A program made the position numbers and the translations under genes. A DNA stretch of 64,000 bases from Talinum fruticosum (lineage: Eukaryota; Streptophyta; Magnoliopsida; Caryophyllales; Talinaceae): NCBI GenBank assembly GCA_021018815.1, contig JAITYX010000101.1, forward strand, positions 620,001 to 684,000, read 5' to 3'. A model generated the notes under the pieces. It saw only the letters and a program-made list of their open reading frames with translations, ran no database searches and was not told the DNA's origin. Below, in pieces: positions 31,945-44,808 of the stretch; position 1 is the first letter of the stretch; each line of letters starts with the position of its first letter.

Positions 31945-34002
31945 AGAAATAGTAAGGTAGATAATTTTCAATCATCATTGTCCTTCCTATTTCTTCAAGT
32001 GTTCTGTCATTTCTTTCTACTACTCCATTCTCGTTGACGAGTTCTTAGTGCTGAGAAGTTGTGGGAGATGCCATTCTTGTCACGAAGTTTACAAATTATG
32101 AAAAATCAAACTCCCTTCCATGGTCGGTTCGAATTCTCCTAATCCGAGTCTCAAACTCCACTTGAATTTTTCTTTAGGTCTTAATGAACTCTTTGAATGC
32201 TTCATTCATGTTTTTCAGAAAACACAACTAGGTAAATCGTGAGTAATCATCGACAATAACTAGCACATGTGATTTACCTCCTAAGATTTTCATAGGTATT
32301 TAACCACAAAAATCCATATGAATCAATTCAAGCACTTTAGATATAGATACTATCTTGAGTGGCTTAAATGATGATCTTACATGTTTTCCTTTTGTGCATG
32401 CCTCACGATTTTATCTTTCTTAAATTCACAGTTAGGTAAACCCCTAACTAATCCATGAGATGCAAGCTTTTTAATGGTATGCATGCTGATATGGTCTAGT
32501 CTACGAAGTTATGTCCATGAATCATCATTAAAAGAAGCTTTTAAGCATGATAAATTTTAACTAGAATCTAAAGAAGAATGGTGTATGTGTTACCTAACCT
32601 CGGACCTAAGAGCTTTGTTTCTTTGGTGGTCAGTATCGTAAATGAAGCGGTTGGTCCGTGTAAATCTTACCTCTTAGCCTTTGTCATATAACCGAGAAAT
32701 GCTCGAAGATTGTACTCAAGCCCTTTAACAACGTAGACTGGACTGATTGAATTGTCCGCTTGACTTTTCCTCCTTTCATTTCTTCTAATTCTAAGAAGAA
32801 TATTGAGTCTCCGGACATATGGGGTGAGCAACCACTGTCTAAGCACTAATGGCCCTTTTGTTTCTAAGTGACCTACAAAATAGAAACAAGCTAACCCTTC
32901 TCACTTCATCTTAGAAACCCAGTAATAGTTTTTACTATGGTCCATTTATGAGGAAGACGACTTTTAGAAACCCAGATTTGAATAATTTTGGGTTTGGACT
33001 GATTCCGAGTCTTCCTTCAAGGGAGTTTGTGTCACTTTTCTTTGAAAACCTTTCCTTTCATAAACGAGGTTGAGAAGGCTTTTTCATGAAAATTGGTCCG
33101 GGCTCGGTTCCTTTTCTCTATGAATGAATGGAACCATGTTAAGCCTTTCGAACTTAACAGCTTCGGAATAAGTTTTGAAAAGATTATTGTAAGAGTTATC
33201 TTTCTCTTCACCATTGTAACCAAGACCTTCTTTTCGAAATGAGATACACTAAGAGCCAAGTAATAAATCATAGTTTTTCTGACCTTATGTGAGTTTTAAA
33301 ACCAACTCTTGAGACTTATTGAGCTTTTGTTTCAGCTTGCTCATTCTCTGTTGTGAGGCACTTAGACTCGGTCTTGTTATCTTGAGTACTAGTCTTAAGT
33401 ACTTTCGGATTTTGTCTCAAAATTTCTAATTCCTTTTTCAAAGTAATGCTCTCGGTAGTAAGAGACGAGTAGTTGCTCTTTGAATTCGGAAGAACTAGAA
33501 TTAGACTTTTCTTCCAAAGTAAAAATAGCTAGATCAAGTTTGGAAAACTTGAGAAAATAGTTAATTACCTCGTGAGGATCTCGTCTCCTTAGCATCCGAA
33601 CCATCACTATCCGACTTAAATCCAGACTTCGAGTCCGATAGTGCCATTAGACACTTTGAGTCATCCAAATCATCATCTTCTTCTAAATCATCATCGCTTC
33701 AGGTTGCCACCATAGCCCTTTTCTTCTTTCTTTGTACAAGTCCTTGACTATGTGCTCCTTGTTGCCACACTCAAAATAGCCGAGTTTTTAGTTAAAGACA
33801 AATTGGAAAAGGATGAGAATTTACCTTTCTTGTCTTTCTTGTAGAACTCTTGCTTTGGCCTCTTTTGCCATTTTTGTATTTCATCATCTTCTTGAAACCT
33901 CAAGCAATGAGTGCCATGAGATCTTATTTAAAATCCGAGGAACTCGGATTTTATCGACTCGTCTTCCGAGGCTTTGAGTGCAATGTTTCTTTTGGTACTG
34001 AT
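31941..34002 (-). pseudogene. Old minus copia copy: gag C-terminus to integrase
   Basis: Reading down from 34002: gag (STKRNIALKAS), a CCHC zinc knuckle with its histidine (about 33740-33775), a helical segment (ITLEEKSNSSSSEFKEQL, about 33430-33560), the protease LDSGC motif (about 32835), the HHCC integrase region (about 32400-32500) and the integrase core (about 31970-32300). Every domain is broken by frameshifts or stops. It is interrupted at 34002 by the LTR of a plus-strand copy and at 31941 by the composite element. This looks like the oldest copia layer in the window. Confidence 0.8.
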
Positions 34003-35483
34003 CGAAGACTCGGACTCTAGATCTAAACCATTCGGAGTACTATATGAAGACTCGGGTACAAACCTCATCCCTCCTAACTTTTGATTACAAGTCATTCCGA
34101 GTGGTATAGAAACTCCTGTATAAGTTTTCATTTGTTTCGATCGACTCAACAAACACATTCTTGTATTTCTTCCGCATTGGTGTTTTTTACTTACTTAGAC
34201 AAGCACTCGGATCTATCGCATGTTTAAATAATTTCTCTAACACTTTTATTCCGAGTTCGACTACATATTTCAATGCAAAGGGAATTACAGTGTTAATCCC
34301 TCTTTCTAAGTCAACTTGTTTGTTTGAGAATTATTTGTCCGGATCAAGTCTTTATATTCCGATGATTTTACCCTTTTTAACTTGATCTTTCTTATAATCG
34401 ACTACGATGGAATTTGAGTATATTGAATATTAAACTCATAAAATTCCACTCTTTCGAAGCTTAAGATAATTATGCACTTAATTATCTTAATTAAATTATT
34501 ATACGTGCCTAATCTTAGACCAAAGTAATTTATACTTTGAGAACCAAAGTGGTTTACTTTTGTAGGTTATCCAAACGAGGTTATCTCATTTTTGAATTAC
34601 AAAAGTAATCGACTTCAAGTCTGTCAATCGCAAGCGGACAAGGGTTGTCTACTTACGAACAGGGCTTAGACACCTTGTGAGGGTTGTCTGTTTCCAAAGC
34701 TGGAAAACTTCAACGCTAAGCTCAACGGTGGTTTCCACCTTGCTTTTCGGACATTACCAGTACATCTGGAGCACCTTTAGGAGCCAACAGCAGTTGCACA
34801 ACGTTCACATCCCAACGGATCCTTTATGAGTGACTTAGAAGAGCCCTTACAACGACTAGTAAAGACTTCCGTTCGGAGCTAAGACACAACGAGTCATTCC
34901 GCATGGTCATCTATAAATAGAAGCCACTTCACAAGACTTGAAGATTGTTGGACCCATTACCGAAACTATCTCTCTTAGTACATTACTCATTCAATCTTCT
35001 ACTTACAACTCCAAGTCCGTACTTAATACTTTTCCGAGTTGTAAAGTCTTTTAATCGGTTACATACTTCTTTTATTTTCTAAGGTGCCTTGACCGAGCTA
35101 TAAGGGTTAACTCAGCTCGCTTGTCCCTAGTCGTAAAGGTTACCTCGGTTAGGAAGTACTAGCTCATAAGGGAATTTTATGAGTCTAGGAAAATTATGTA
35201 AGGAATTGTTTAAGGGAGCGAATCCTGGTTGAAGTCGATCTGTTGTATTTTATGGATTCAAAATAGTGGATTTGACTTGGTGTTTGGATTAGCACTGTTC
35301 GTGGTTTTTTGCCCCATGAGGGTTTCCACGTATCTCCGAGTTTGCACTTTTCGTGTCCAACCTAGACCGAGATTGTCTTGTTCATTACTTTCACTCTTAA
35401 AGTTTCTAAGTTTGCTAAAATTTCCTCATCACCCTATTCACCCCCTCTAGGGTGACTAAGACTCTCCGACAGACAAACCTTCA
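34003..35483 (+). mobile_element. 5' LTR of the hosting copia element
   Basis: A 1481-bp LTR starting (C)GAAGACTCGGAC and ending CAAACCTTCA. Its start replaces the continuation of an older minus-strand gag. The partner 3' LTR is outside the window. Confidence 0.8.
34912..34920 (+). promoter_or_regulatory. TATA box in host LTR
   Basis: TATAAATAG in the context CTATAAATAGAAGCC, shared by all LTRs of this family. Confidence 0.65.
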
Positions 35484-35485
35484 AT

Positions 35486-35498
35486 TGGTATTAGAGCC
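35486..35498 (+). other. Primer binding site, tRNA-Met type
   Basis: TGGTATTAGAGCC, one mismatch from the initiator-Met primer site, two bases after the LTR. Confidence 0.8.
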
Positions 35499-35542
35499 TA
35501 GCCTTTCGTAAAGGATCTAACAATCCGAAGGTCTAAAGATCG

Positions 35543-36147
35543 GATGGCTCGGAATAACGGAGAGTTTGATGAAGGAAGATCTTCCAATAGACCACCTAAG
35601 TTCAAAGGATCAAATTTCATACACTAGAAGAAGCTAATGGAATGCTTTCTGCTGGACAACGATTAAGATGCTTGGAAAATCATACAAGAAGGCAATTACA
35701 TTCCAATGAAGATGGAAGACACAAGACTCGTGCCTAAAGCCAAGTTTTTATACACCAATGAAGAGTAAAACAAGTTTAGAAAGAATTTCAAAGCGATGAA
35801 TATTCTCATGTGTGCTCTCAGCTCGGAAGAATACAATAGAGTGTCGGATTGTGACAGACTAAAGATGTATGGGACACTTTTGTCAACACATATGAAAGAA
35901 CAAGCCAAATGAGACAAGCGAAGATAAGTCAATATCTTCACAAATATGAGCTGTTCAAGATGGAGCTAGAAGAAAACATCACTCGGATGTTGATACGCTT
36001 CACCGAGATTACAAACAATCTCAAATCCGTAGGTAGAAAGATTTCTCATGAAGAAATGTGCGAGAAAAATTCTAAGAAGTCTACCAAAGAGAAGATGGAG
36101 TCCCAACGTGACAGCCATTAAGGAAGCTTAGAAGCTCTCTCAACTGT
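35543..36147 (+). pseudogene. Copia gag, 5' half (split by the tandem array)
   Basis: It starts MARNNGEFDEGRSS at 35543 and aligns with the family gag (ECFLLDND, IIQEGNYIPMKME, KNFKAMNILMCALSSEEYNRVS, QAKISQYLHKYELFKME). Internal stops are present. Its last residues (KLSQL) run into the ACTGT target site; the next residues (PNELIGK) resume at 51917 after the array. Confidence 0.85.
36143..36147. repeat. Target-site duplication ACTGT, left
   Basis: Directly precedes the LTR edge TGAAGG at 36148; identical to 51912-51916. Confidence 0.9.
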
Positions 36148-37681
36148 TGAAGGTTTGCTCGGGGAGAGTTAGAGTCACCCTAGAGGGGGTGAATAGGGTG
36201 ATGAAAAATTCTTTCTAAAAGCGCACACCTTTTTGACAAAGAAGAGACAAAGACAGATTCCGAGTCTAAGCAAGGGGTCAGAAAATAATGGACTCGTAAT
36301 GTAATGAATCGGAGTAAACACGTTCAGCAGGGATGTCCGAATCTAGAATGAACTCGGAAAGTGAACACAGAGATTTTACGTGGAAACCCTCCTGGGGCAG
36401 AAAACCACGGCCCGTGTCAATCCAGACACGAAGTCAAATCCACTATTTTGAGTCCACAAAATACCGTGAACTTGATCGAACCCGAGTTGCTCCCTTAGAC
36501 AACTCTATACAAGTTTTCCTAGACTCGAAATTCCCTTATCCGATCTAGTACTTCCTAGCTGAGATAACCCTTACAGCTAGGGACAACTAAGCTGAGTTAA
36601 CCCTTACAGACTTAGTCAAGGGACCTTACAAAGAATGTAAGAATTGTTTGTAATCGAGTACAAGACCTTACAACTCGAAAGTAATGAATTACAGAGTGGG
36701 AGTTGTAAGTTGAAGATTGAAAGTAAATACAATAACTTTGATCAAGTTGGTGTATTGACAATATGTTCCGCTGTCTTCAAGTCTTGTGAAGTGGCTTCTA
36801 TTTATAGATAACCAGGCAGAGTAGCCGTTATCTTCATCTCGCCGACCGAGAGTCCTCTCGTGACCGTTGATAAGGGCTTTCCGAGTCACTCGAAAGTATC
36901 CGTTGAAATATGGACGTTGGAGAACGGTTCAACTCTCTTGGAAGTCCCAAAACCATCGGTTGTGTCTTGAAAAGTGTGGTGAAAACCATCGTTAAGCTTG
37001 ACCTTCCAGCTTTCCGGATATGGAAGCGCATGGCTTCCGACACAATCTTCCGGGACTCGGAGCAGGAAGGTTGAAAAGCTATATCTCGCTGGTGATTTGA
37101 CGTTCGAGCTTCGGCTACTTTTGTAGTTTGAAAAGATATCCTCGATTGAATAACCTACAAAAGTAAAACATCTTTCGGTTCTCAAAGTATAAAATACTTT
37201 GGTCCAAGGTTAGACACGGATAATAATATAATCATGATAATTAACCAATAGATTATCTCGAGTTAGAGAAGAAATGGAACTTTCCGAGTCTAATATCCAT
37301 GATACTCGGAATTCCATATGACTTAGTCTCAAGCAAAGAATCAAGTTCCATAACGAATATCGAGTGGGAAATACTTGATGTAGACTAAGCACGAAAAGAA
37401 CTACGAATGCCGACTTTGCAAACAGTAGAGTAAATAATCACAAGTCGATTCTCGAGTGGGAGTGGACTCGGAATAAAGAACCAGCTTTTCGAGTCACTAA
37501 CCGAAAAGCGATTAAATAGATAAGTGAAGGCCGAAACGCATAGAAAAGATACTATTTCACTCAAGTAAGTTTCTAAGACACAGAGAATGCCTTGGAATCA
37601 AAACACTATATGAATGACATCGTTATACCCGATTCCTTTTACATGACTCGTAAAGATATATAACGAGTGTCCGAGTCTTCA
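36148..37681 (-). mobile_element. LTR 1 of tandem array (3'-most)
   Basis: 1534 bp; minus-strand reading TGAAGACTCGGACACTCG to AACCTTCA. It follows the polypurine tract at 37684-37694. Confidence 0.92.
36798..36806 (-). promoter_or_regulatory. TATA box, LTR 1
   Basis: TATAAATAG on the minus strand in the conserved context TATAAATAGAAGCC. Confidence 0.65.
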
Positions 37682-37683
37682 AT

Positions 37684-37694
37684 CTCCCCTTTTT
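37684..37694 (-). other. Polypurine tract, lower unit
   Basis: AAAAAGGGGAG(A) on the minus strand, immediately before LTR 1. Confidence 0.8.
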
Positions 37695-38208
37695 GATGAA
37701 AGGCATTCCATACTTAAACGTAAACTTTGTTAGAGGGAAATAGAATGATTCCGAGTAGTGTGAGTAAAAGTAAGACAATATTGAATGAATCGGAGCAACG
37801 TATACTATATCGTAGCAAAATAAAGTATGCTTGAACTCATTAACTCGTAAAATAAAGAACTCATAAATTAATAAGGAAATGCATTCAGTTCATTTAAAAA
37901 ATATTACAAGGGCGGAAAGAACTCCCCTAGACAAGACAACCGAGTTTCGACTACATTTCTCCCCTTGCCTTTCAGCAAAAACAAGAAACAAAAAGAAGGG
38001 AGAAAAGTACAAGTAATACACATAAGTTGTCGGACAAAAAGAAAATTTGACGTCCAATTTTCTCTACATCCGAGTTTGACTCGAAAAGTTTCGAGTGACT
38101 CGAAACACAGAAATAACTATTAGCCCAGTATCACATGATCAATCGAACCAATGGTTATTGACAACTAAAGCACATAGCACGTAAAAATGCAAGAATCATA
38201 ACGCGAAA
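37695..38208 (-). other. Short 3' non-coding region, lower unit (env-like ORF deleted)
   Basis: On the minus strand the first part (about 38080-38208) matches the sequence just after pol in the host element ('attggttcgattga', 'gtcactcgaaac'). The rest matches the segment next to the polypurine tract in the composite element. The env-like ORF found between these in relatives is absent. Confidence 0.6.
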
Positions 38209-38800
38209 CTAAGCATTTAACATACCAAGCTCATTCCGAATAAAATGCAATTGATCTTCACCAAGAGGCTTAGTAAAGATATCAGCTAATTGAAGATTAG
38301 TAGGAATGAATTCAAGTGTAATGTCACCCTTTTCCGAGTGATCGCGTAAGAAATGATACTCGACTTCAATATGCTTTGTTTTTGAGTGCTTGGACAGGAT
38401 TCTTAGTGATACTGATTGCGCTTTGATTGTCACACTTGATTGGGACAGAGTTGAGAGTTAGTCCAAGATCCTTCAAGTGTTGCTTTATCCAGAGAATCCG
38501 AGCGCAACAAGCTCCAGCGGCAATATATTCAGCTTCTGCAGCTTGATAAAGCTACCGAGTTTTGCTTCTTTGAGTGCCAGGATATTAGGGATTGACCTGA
38601 AACCGGCAAGCTCCGGATGTGCTCTTTCGATCAACTTTGTATCCCGCGTAGTCCAGCGTCCGAGTACCCGGCCGACTCGGCTCCGAGTCTCCGGAGTACC
38701 ATAGTCCTAGATTCTCGAGTGCCCGCAAGATATCTCGAATATTCTCTTCACCGCAGTGAGATGTGATTCCTTTGGATTAGCTTGAAATCGTGCACATAAA
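38209..38800 (-). pseudogene. RNase H and C-terminus, lower unit
   Basis: It contains the copia RNase H region and ends TLEFIPTNLQLADIFTKPLG ... LGMLNA, the normal end of SIRE-type pol. Frameshifts lie near 38400 and 38660. Confidence 0.8.
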
Positions 38801-38856
38801 CAAACACCGAACATTATATCCGGTCCGCTTGAAGTAAGATATAGCAGTTGATCCAA

Positions 38857-39720
38857 TCATACCTCGATAGAGTTTCGATCTATCGCTTTACCTGTCTCTT
38901 CTCGGCCGAGTTTTATACCGTCGCTCATAGGAGTAGATGCGTGCTTTGCATCTTGAAGTTTGTATTTCTTCAGCAGTTCCTTGGTGTACTTTGATTGATG
39001 AACAAAGATTCCATCTTTGTCTTGTTTGATTTGCGATCCAAGGAAGAAATTGAGTTCTCCCATCATGCTCATTTGGAACTCTTGACTCATCAACTCGTGA
39101 AAATTCTCGCACGTAAATTCATTAGTAGCACCGAAAATAATATCATCTACATATATTTGAACAATGAGAAAATCTTTCCCTTTGGTCTTTATGAATAGAG
39201 TCTTGTCGATCCGACCTCTTTTGAAATCATTTTGAACCGAGAAGTCGCTCAGTCTTTCATACCAAGCTCTAGGGGCTTGCTTAAGACCATAGAGAGCCTT
39301 TTGGAGTTTGAAAACATGATTTGGAAATTCCGAGTTTTCAAAACCAGGAGGTCTGCTCAACATAGACCTCTTCTTCAATAAAACCATTGAGAAAGGCACA
39401 CTTAACATCCATTTGATATAATTTAATATGCATGCAGGATGCAAATGCCAACGAGTATTCTAATGGCTTCAATTCTAGCTCATCGGTGCAAAGGTTTCCC
39501 CACAATCAATTCCTTCTTCTTGATTGTAACCCCGAGCTACAAGTCTAGCCTTGTTTCGACTACTACTCCACCCTCATCCAGCTTTGTTTTTGAAAACCCA
39601 TTTGGTTCCTATAACCGGGTGGTCGAAGGTCGGTTGGTCGAGTCCGGACTTGGTTTCTCTCGAATTGATTCAGCTCTTCTTGCATGGCCTCTACCCATTC
39701 GGGTTCATTAAGGGCTTCTA
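38857..39720 (-). pseudogene. Reverse transcriptase, lower unit
   Basis: An open frame of 195 codons at 38857-39444 holds PPGFENSEFPNHVFKLQKAL, YGLKQAPRAWYERL, the catalytic IYVDDIIFGAT and MMGELNFFLG. The upstream part (39445-39720) is in other frames. A frame slip lies just before PPGFENSE, where one base more than expected is present. Confidence 0.9.
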
Positions 39721-40013
39721 GTGCATTTTTGGGTTCGATTAGTGAAATGAATGCAGTGAATGCACATAGATTATGAAGAGAAGAACGAGTTCTTACCCCA
39801 CTCGTTGATATCGAAATAATGTTTTCTTGGGGATGACTGGAAGTAAATTTGAATGCTTTACCAGCTTCTTTGATTCACCAGGTTTGTGGGTTGAATTGCT
39901 TGATCTTCGAAGCTTGTTCCGAGTGATCCTCTTCATTGACTTGTTCGTTCCGAGCGACCTCTAGAGTTGTCTCATTCCGAGCTTCCTCGTTCGAGTGGTC
40001 TCCTTCCGAGTCT

Positions 40014-41000
40014 TTATAGACTCATCTTCGTCATCATCCTTTCGAGCTTCAGCTTCGAGTATGAAGATTCACTTGGTTTTCCCTGTTCAAGCTCATCAAA
40101 CACTACGTGGATACTTTCTTCCACTTTGTTAGTTCTCTTGTTGAATATACGATAAGCTTTGCTATGAGAAGAGTAACCTAGAAAAATTCCTTCGTCTCGA
40201 CCGAGCATCAAACTTGGTCGATGATCCTTACCGTTGTTGTGGACAAAGCACTTACACCCGAAAGATCCGAAATAGGAAATATTTGGCTTCCTTCCTTTGT
40301 AGAGCTCATAAGGTGTTTTCTTCGTAATGGGTCCGATGAGGCAACGATTGAGAGTGTAGTTGGCCGTGTTTATCGCCTCCGCCTGTAAATAGTAAGGCGA
40401 GTTGTGTTCAATCATCATCGTCCTTGCTATTTCTTCAAGGGTTCTGTTCTTTCTCTCAACTACTCCATTCTGCCGAGGAGTTCGGGTGCTGAGAAGTTGT
40501 GAGAAATTCCATTCTTGTCGCAAAACTCGAGAATTCCGAGTAGTCGAACTCCCTTCCATGGTCGGTTCGAATCTTTTGAATCCGAGTCCGAGACTCAACT
40601 TGAATCTTTCTACAGAGCTTGCTGAATTCCTTGAAGGCCTCATTCTTATGCTTCAGAAAACACACCCAGGTAAATCTTGAAAAATCATCAATAATAACAA
40701 GTATGTAAGATTTACCTCCGAGACTCTTTACAGGGATTTCACCACATAAGTCCATGTGTAGTAATTCAAGCACGTTGGATGTGGAAACTGTCTTCAGAGA
40801 TTTGAATGAAGATCCGACTTGTTTCCCTTTGTGCATGCTCCACATACTTTATCCTTCTCAAACGCACAGTTAGGTAATCCTCTAACCGCACCAAGAGATG
40901 CAAGCTTTTTGATAGTATGTATGCTAATATGACCTAATCTACGATGCCAAATCCAAGAATCATCTTGAAGATATGCTTTTAAACAGGATAAGTTCTGACT
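40014..41000 (-). pseudogene. Integrase, lower unit
   Basis: The N-terminal HHCC region (WHRRLGH...H...C..C) is at about 40850-40970. The catalytic core has HMDLCGEI (first Asp), TDHGREF (second Asp) and VVERKNRTLEEIARTMM (Glu). The C-terminal part has KKTPYELYKGRKPN and DEGIFLGYSSHSKAY. It is split between two overlapping frames near 40500-40640. Confidence 0.85.
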
Positions 41001-41219
41001 TGGGTCGAAAGAGGAATGATGTAGGTATTACCCGATCTCTTACCCGAGAGCTTTACCTCTTTGGTGGTCTCATCTCGTGATGTAGCACTTGGATTGAGTG
41101 AATTTTACCTCTTGACCTTTGTCACAAAGCTGGGAGATGCTAAGTAAGTTGTACTTAAGTCCTTTGACAAGGTAGACTCGGGCTCACCAGATTGTTTCCA
41201 TTACCAATCTTCCCAATGC

Positions 41220-41425
41220 CCATTATCTTGCCCTTACTCGTCATCACCAAAGGTCACCTTTCCTCCTTTATATGACTCCAGCTCGTAAAAGAGTCCTTGG
41301 TCACCCGACATGTGTCGAGAACATCCGCTGTCCAGTACCAGTGTCCTTTGATCTTTTCCGAGTGACCTGCAAAACAGAGAAAATCTAACCCTTCTCACTT
41401 CCTCTAACGAACCTAGTAACATTCC
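41220..41425 (-). pseudogene. Aspartic protease core, lower unit
   Basis: It contains LVLDSGCSRHMSGD, the D-S-G active site of copia proteases, followed by ELESYKGGKVTFGDD. It cleaves the polyprotein in active family members. Confidence 0.85.
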
Positions 41426-42309
41426 TTACTCGTGGTCCTTTTCGAGGAAGAAGGTGCTTCGAACCCGCATTTGAATGACTTTGGGTTTAGTCCGAATCCG
41501 AGTCTCCTTCTTTTCGTAGAACCGAGTCTCGTGTCTCTTTCCTTTTAAAAACCTTTCCTTTTGAAACAGAGGAAAATGGTTTCTTTTTGTAAATAGGTCC
41601 GGGTTTAGTCCTCCTTTCATTTTTGTGAATGGGACCATGCTCAGCCTTTTTGAACTTAACAGCTTCGGAATCCTTTTGAACAATTCCGAGTAAGAATTAG
41701 ATTCTTCCTCTTTGTTGAAACCAAGACCTTCTTTTCGAAATGAGACACATTGTGATCCTAAGAGCATATCAAGGTTCTTCTGTCCTTGAGAAAACTTTAA
41801 AACCAGATCTTGAGACTCAATGAGCTTCGTTTCAGCTTGCTCATTTTCTTTCTCGAGTAACTCGGACTCGGCCTCATTAGTTTGAGCACTTGTCTTGAGT
41901 TCTCTCGAGTGTGAGTCTCAGCTTTTCCAATTCATTTTTTAAAAAGGTGCTCTCAGTAATGATTGACTCCAGCTTGTTCCTTGAAATGAAAAGAATCGAA
42001 TTGGACTTTTCTTCCAAAGTAAAGATGTATTTAGCTAAATCAACTTTGGAAAATTTGAGGAAATAATTTATTACCTCTTGAGGATCAGCTTCCTCATTAT
42101 CTCGAGTCCGTGTCTCGAGTCCGACTCTTTTCAGCTTCGAGTCGATGATTGCCATTAGACACTTTGAGTCATCCGATTCTTCGTCGTCTTCGGATGAGTC
42201 CTCGTCACTCCATGTTGCCATCATGGCCTTTTTCTTCTTCCTCGTCCCTTCTTCGTTTTGGACAGTCCTTGACTATGTAGTCTTTGCCGCCACATTCAAA
42301 ACATCCAAG
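41426..42309 (-). pseudogene. Gag zinc knuckle and helical linker, lower unit
   Basis: The zinc knuckle reads CFECGGKDY...C: the histidine of the CCHC motif is a tyrosine. An acidic stretch follows (SDEDSSEDDEESDDSKC), then a predicted coiled coil (LEEKSNSI...ELEKLRLTLERTQ) and a basic linker (KKETRIRTKPK). Confidence 0.75.
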
Positions 42310-43207
42310 CATTCTTAGTCAAGGATAACTTTGAGGGTGAAGAAAACTTACCTTTTCTCGTCTCTCTTGTCCTTTTGTAGAATTCTTCTTTTGGCCTTTT
42401 ATCCCATCTTTTGTGCTTCATCATTCTCTTGAAGCCTCTTGCAATGAGTGCCATGGGATCATCTTCTAAGTCGAGGAGCTTGGACTTGCTTCTTTGGATT
42501 CCGAGGCTTTAAGCGCGATATTCCTTTTGGAAGTACCCTCAAGCATCTTCTTCTTCCGGATGTATCTCATGGGTCGAAGCTTTCCAATGAGCTCGTCCGG
42601 CTTCAAGAGTGAGAGGTTCCGAGCCTCTTCTATGGCAGCTTACCTTCGGACCCCATCGTTTCTTAGGTAGGCTTCGAGAATTTTCCGGCACATTTCTTCA
42701 TGGGAGATTTTCTTTCCCGGAGATTTGAGATTGTTGGTGATCTCAGTGAAGCGTATGAACATCCGAGTAATGTTCTCTTCTGGCTCCATTTTGAAAAGCT
42801 CATATTTGTGAAGATACTCGGCTGATCTTCGCTTGTCTCACCCGGCTTGTACCTTCGTAGGTGTTGACCAGAGTGTCCCACACCTCTTTAGCAGAGTCAC
42901 GAGCAGAGACTCGATTATATTCTTCCGAGCTTATGGCGCACATGAGGATGTTCATGGCTTTGAAGTTCTTTCGAACTTCTCCGCTTCGCTGGAGTGAACT
43001 CAGCCTTTGTCTTTGGAAGGATTCTGAATTCATCTGTCTTCGTTGGGATGTAGTTTCCTTGTTGTATGATTTCCCATACTTCTTCGTCGTGATCCATAAG
43101 GAAACATTCCATCAGCCTTCTTCCAAAGGACCGAAATTTGAACCTTTGAATTTTGGTGGCCTGTTGGAAGATCTACCTTCGTCGAACTCTCCGGTGTTCC
43201 GAGCCAT
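42310..43207 (-). pseudogene. Gag capsid-like region, lower unit
   Basis: Motifs in order: GEFDEGRSS, IIQQGNYIPTKTDEF, KNFKAMNILMCAISSEEYNR, AKEVWDTLVNTYEGTS, YELFKMEPEE and NLSLLKPDELIGKL. This is the retroelement gag of plant copia elements, which packages element RNA. Frameshifts lie near 42985 and 42835. Confidence 0.8.
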
Positions 43208-43252
43208 CCGATCTTTAAACCTTTGGACTGTTAGATCCTTTCCGAAAGGCTA

Positions 43253-43264
43253 GGCTCGATACCA
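43253..43264 (-). other. Primer binding site, lower unit (altered)
   Basis: The minus strand reads TGGTATCGAGCC where the family has TGGTATCAGAGCC, so one A of a CAG is missing. The same change is present in the upper unit. Confidence 0.75.
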
Positions 43265-43266
43265 AT

Positions 43267-44796
43267 CGAAGGTTTGCTCGGGGAGAGTTAGAGTCACCCT
43301 AGAGGGGGTGAATAGGGTGATGAAAAATTCTTTCTAAAAGCGCACACCTTTTGACGAGAGAAGAGACAAAGACAGATTCCGAGTCTAAGCAAGGGGTCGG
43401 AAAATAATGGACTCGTAATGTAATGAATCGGAGTAAACACGTTCAGCGAGGATGTCCGAATCTAGAATGAACTCGTAAAGTGAACACAGAGATTTTACGT
43501 GGAAACCCTCCTGGGGCAGAAAACCACGGCCCGTGTCAATCCAGACACGAAGTCAAATCCACTATTTTGAGTCCACAAAATACCGTGAACTTGATCGAAC
43601 CCGAGTTGCTCCCTTAGACAACTCTATACAAGTTTTCCTAGACTCGAAATTCCCTTATCCGATCTAGTACTTCCTAGCTGAGATAACCCTTACAGCTAGG
43701 GACAACTAAGCTGAGTTAACCCTTACAGACTTAGTCAAGGGACCTTACAAAGAATGTAAGAATTGTTTAGTAATCGAGTACAAGACCTTACAACTCAAAA
43801 AGTAATGAATTACAGAGTGGGAGTTGTAAGTTGAAGATTGAAAGTAAATACAATAACTTTGATCAAGTTGGTGTATTGACAATATGTTCCACTGTCTTCA
43901 AGTCTTGTGAAGTGGCTTCTATTTATAGATAACCGAGCAGAGTAGCCGTTATCTTCATCTCGCTGACCGAGAGTCCTCTCGTGACCGTTGATAAGGGCTT
44001 TCGAGTCACTCGAAAGTATCCGTTGAAATATGGACGTTGGAGAACGGTTCAACTCTCTTGGAAGTCCCAAAACCATCGGTTGTGTCTTGAAAAGTGTGGT
44101 GAAAACCATCGTTAAGCTTGACCTTCCAGCTTTTCCGGATATGGAAGCGCATGCCTTCGACACAATCTTCCGGGACCGGAGCAGGAAGGTTGAAAAGCTA
44201 TATCTCGCTGGTGATTTGACGTTCGAAGCCGGCTACTTTTGTAGTTTGAAAAGATATCCTCGATTGAATAACCTACAAAAGTAAAACATCTTCGGTTCTC
44301 AAAGTATAAAATACTTTGGTCCAAGGTTAGACACAGATAATAATATAATCATGATAATTAACCAATAGATTATTCGAGTTAGAGAAGAAATGGAACTTTC
44401 CGAGTCTAATATCCATGATACTCGTAATTCCATATGACTTAGTCTGAAGCAAAGAATCAAGTTCCATAACGAATATCGAGTGGGAAATACTTGATGTAGA
44501 CTAAGCACGAAAAGAACTACGAATGCCGACTTTGCAAACAGTAGAGTAAATAATCACAAGTCGATTCTGAGTGGGAGTGGACTCGGAATAAAGAACCAGC
44601 TTTTCGAGTCACTAACCGAAAAACGATTAAATAGATAAGTGAAGGCCGAAACGCATAGAAAAGATACTATTTCACTCAAGTAAGTTTCTAAGACACAGAG
44701 AATGCCTTGGAATCAAAACACTATATGAATGACATCGTTATACCCGATTCCTTTTACATGACTCGTAAAGATATATAACAGATGTCCGAGTCTTCA
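43267..44796 (-). mobile_element. LTR 2 of tandem array (shared)
   Basis: 1530 bp. It has primer site and gag on its lower side and a polypurine tract on its upper side, so it belongs to both units. The terminal A of the end sequence is changed (…CCTTCG). Confidence 0.92.
43919..43927 (-). promoter_or_regulatory. TATA box, LTR 2
   Basis: TATAAATAG on the minus strand, positioned as in LTRs 1 and 3. It would drive the lower unit. Confidence 0.65.
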
Positions 44797-44798
44797 AT

Positions 44799-44808
44799 CT
44801 CCCCTTTT
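44799..44808 (-). other. Polypurine tract, upper unit
   Basis: AAAAGGGGAG(A) on the minus strand, next to LTR 2; one A shorter than in the lower unit. Confidence 0.8.

Larger units (their letters stand above)
38209..43207 (-). pseudogene. Gag-pol polyprotein, lower tandem unit
   Basis: A single gag-pol region starting MARNTGEFDEG at 43207 and ending LGMLNA-stop at 38209. About 5.0 kb fits the usual copia polyprotein of 1500-1650 residues. Domain order is Ty1/copia: gag, protease, integrase, reverse transcriptase, RNase H. The reading switches frame roughly ten times, mostly at 1-base gains or losses next to CNG trinucleotides. If these are consensus errors, the copy could be close to intact; as written it cannot make one polyprotein. 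Confidence 0.85.
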